Shown piece after piece: positions 63,114-64,000 of a stretch of 64,000 bases of DNA; position 1 is the first letter of the stretch, and the number at the start of each line of letters is the position of its first letter. The stretch covers positions 5,728,001 through 5,792,000 of the forward strand of contig NZ_CP029193.1 in the NCBI RefSeq assembly GCF_008642355.1, read 5' to 3'. This stretch comes from Streptomyces venezuelae. GTDB lineage: Bacteria; Actinomycetota; Actinomycetes; Streptomycetales; Streptomycetaceae. The notes below the pieces were generated by a model. It worked only from the letters and a program-made list of their open reading frames with translations. It had not been told where the DNA came from and did not search any database. The position numbers were made by a program, and so were the translations under genes.

Positions 63114-64000
63114 TCACGTGGTCACCCGCAGCAGCAGCACCGACCTCCCCGGCACCGTCACCGTCCCGCCCGCCCGGTGCACCGTGCCGGGCGGCACGGC
63201 CTGCTCCTCCAGGGACGTGTCCACCACGACCTCGTACGCCCCGGCCCACGGCGGCCCCGGCAGCACGAACTCCACCGGCTCCCCGTCCGCGTGCAGCACC
63301 GCCAGGAAACTCTCGTCGACGACCGGCGCGCCCCGCGCGTCCCGGCCCGGTATGTCGCGCCCCGACAGATACATGCCGAGCGTCGCCCGGGGCGCGTACC
63401 AGTCCGCCTCCGTCATCTCCGCGCCGCCCGCCGTGAACCACGCCAGGTCCCGCAGCCCGTCCGCGGAGTGCGCCCGCCCGGAGAAGAACGCCCGCCTGCG
63501 CAGCACCGGATGGCGGTGCCGCAGCGCGATGAGGCGGGACGTGAGCGAGAACAGCTCACGCCAGCCCGGCTCCTCCTTGAGCCCCCAGTCGACCCAGCTG
63601 ATCTCGTTGTCCTGGCAGTACGCGTTGTTCGAGCCGCCCTGCGTGCGGCCCATCTCGTCGCCCGCGACCAGCATCGGCACACCGGTGGACAGCAGCAGCG
63701 TCGTCATGAGATTCCGCAGCTGGCGCCGGCGCAGCGCCGTGATGTCCGGGTCGTCGCTCTCGCCCTCGGCCCCGCAGTTCCACGCCCGGTTGTCGTCGGA
63801 GCCGTCCCGGTTGCCCTCGCCGTTGGCCTCGTTGTGCTTGCGCTCGTAACTCACCAGGTCCCGCAGCGTGAAACCGTCGTGCGCCGTCACGAAGTTCACC
63901 GACGCGTACGGCCTGCGCCCGCCCCACGCGTACAGATCGCTCGACCCCGACAACCGGTACCCCAGATCCCGTACGTCCGGCAGCGCACCCCGCCAGAAGT
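63114..64000 (-). CDS. glgX: Glycogen debranching enzyme, C-terminal part (runs off right edge)
   Basis: Cleaves alpha-1,6 branches left on limit dextrins. The last ~295 residues are present: FVTAHDGFTLRDLVSYERKH (the H-D transition-state region of GH13_11), NEANGEGNRDGSDDNRAWNC, LLSTGVPMLVAGDEMGRTQG, NNAYCQDNEISWVDWGL, and the C-terminal beta domain ending GRSVLLLRVTT. The motif NxNRDGxxxNxSWNCG is diagnostic of GlgX/TreX. Catalytic Asp and Glu lie beyond the window edge. It belongs functionally with glgP and glgB, ~15 kb away. Confidence 0.95.
   Translation of the reverse strand, partial: FWRGALPDVRDLGYRLSGSSDLYAWGGRRPYASVNFVTAHDGFTLRDLVSYERKHNEANGEGNRDGSDDNRAWNCGAEGESDDPDITALRRRQLRNLMTTLLLSTGVPMLVAGDEMGRTQGGSNNAYCQDNEISWVDWGLKEEPGWRELFSLTSRLIALRHRHPVLRRRAFFSGRAHSADGLRDLAWFTAGGAEMTEADWYAPRATLGMYLSGRDIPGRDARGAPVVDESFLAVLHADGEPVEFVLPGPPWAGAYEVVVDTSLEEQAVPPGTVHRAGGTVTVPGRSVLLLRVTT

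Overview
The window reads as chromosomal DNA of a Streptomyces or a very close relative. It has very high GC, strong third-position GC bias that produces long antisense shadow frames, many GTG starts and one TTG start, lipoprotein and secretion signals, paired regulators typical of streptomycetes, and a complete GlgE-type alpha-glucan locus. From memory, the order pyk-ackA-pta-pfkA, then the glgE cluster and paired M4 proteases, resembles the SCO542x-SCO545x part of the S. coelicolor chromosome; I could not align it. I saw no tRNA, rRNA, CRISPR array, transposase or phage gene.

Layout. 0-5.1 kb: central carbon genes (5' end of pyk, ackA, pta on the minus strand; pfkA divergent), then an HTH protein. 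6.1-15.1 kb: five minus-strand genes that look like one operon: lipoprotein, secreted protein, receptor-type Ser/Thr kinase, a 1506-residue WXG/RHS polymorphic toxin and an overlapping SUKH-type immunity gene. 15.3-18.6 kb: sugar ABC importer without its own ATPase. 18.8-22.7 kb: CitA/DcuS-type two-component pair divergent from dctA. 23.0-25.5 kb: TetR repressor and a DHA2 efflux pump with three operator-like palindromes between them. 25.5-30.3 kb: accessory stretch with a DUF397/DUF5753 pair (the latter without a recognisable HTH), a large membrane NACHT NTPase, a dihydrofolate-reductase-like enzyme behind a duplicated palindrome, and a small membrane protein. 30.3-34.2 kb: alpha/beta hydrolase with a Cys nucleophile, a MerR regulator, a GH16 glucanase, and a MerR-thioredoxin pair. 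34.3-36.6 kb: HelD/HelR-type RNA polymerase-associated motor.

36.5-48.5 kb is the alpha-glucan locus: glgE-treS-mak-glgB on one strand, glgP divergent. TreS turns trehalose into maltose, Mak phosphorylates it, GlgE extends glucans from maltose 1-phosphate, GlgB branches and GlgP degrades them; a debrancher, glgX, enters at the right edge. 48.8-53.6 kb: two small unknown genes and two secreted M4 metalloproteases sharing an upstream element. 54.1-58.8 kb: a hotdog-fold protein after a heterodimeric ABC exporter with one degenerate ATP site. 59.1-64.0 kb: a polytopic mannosyltransferase-like protein, a broken LuxR fragment, a streptogrisin-type protease with a chitin-binding tail, a LysR regulator and partial glgX.

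Most interesting are the kinase/RHS-toxin operon, the NACHT neighbourhood, and several precise unassigned regulatory palindromes (pyk, TetR-MFS, the DHFR-like gene, the proteases, MerR-trx).
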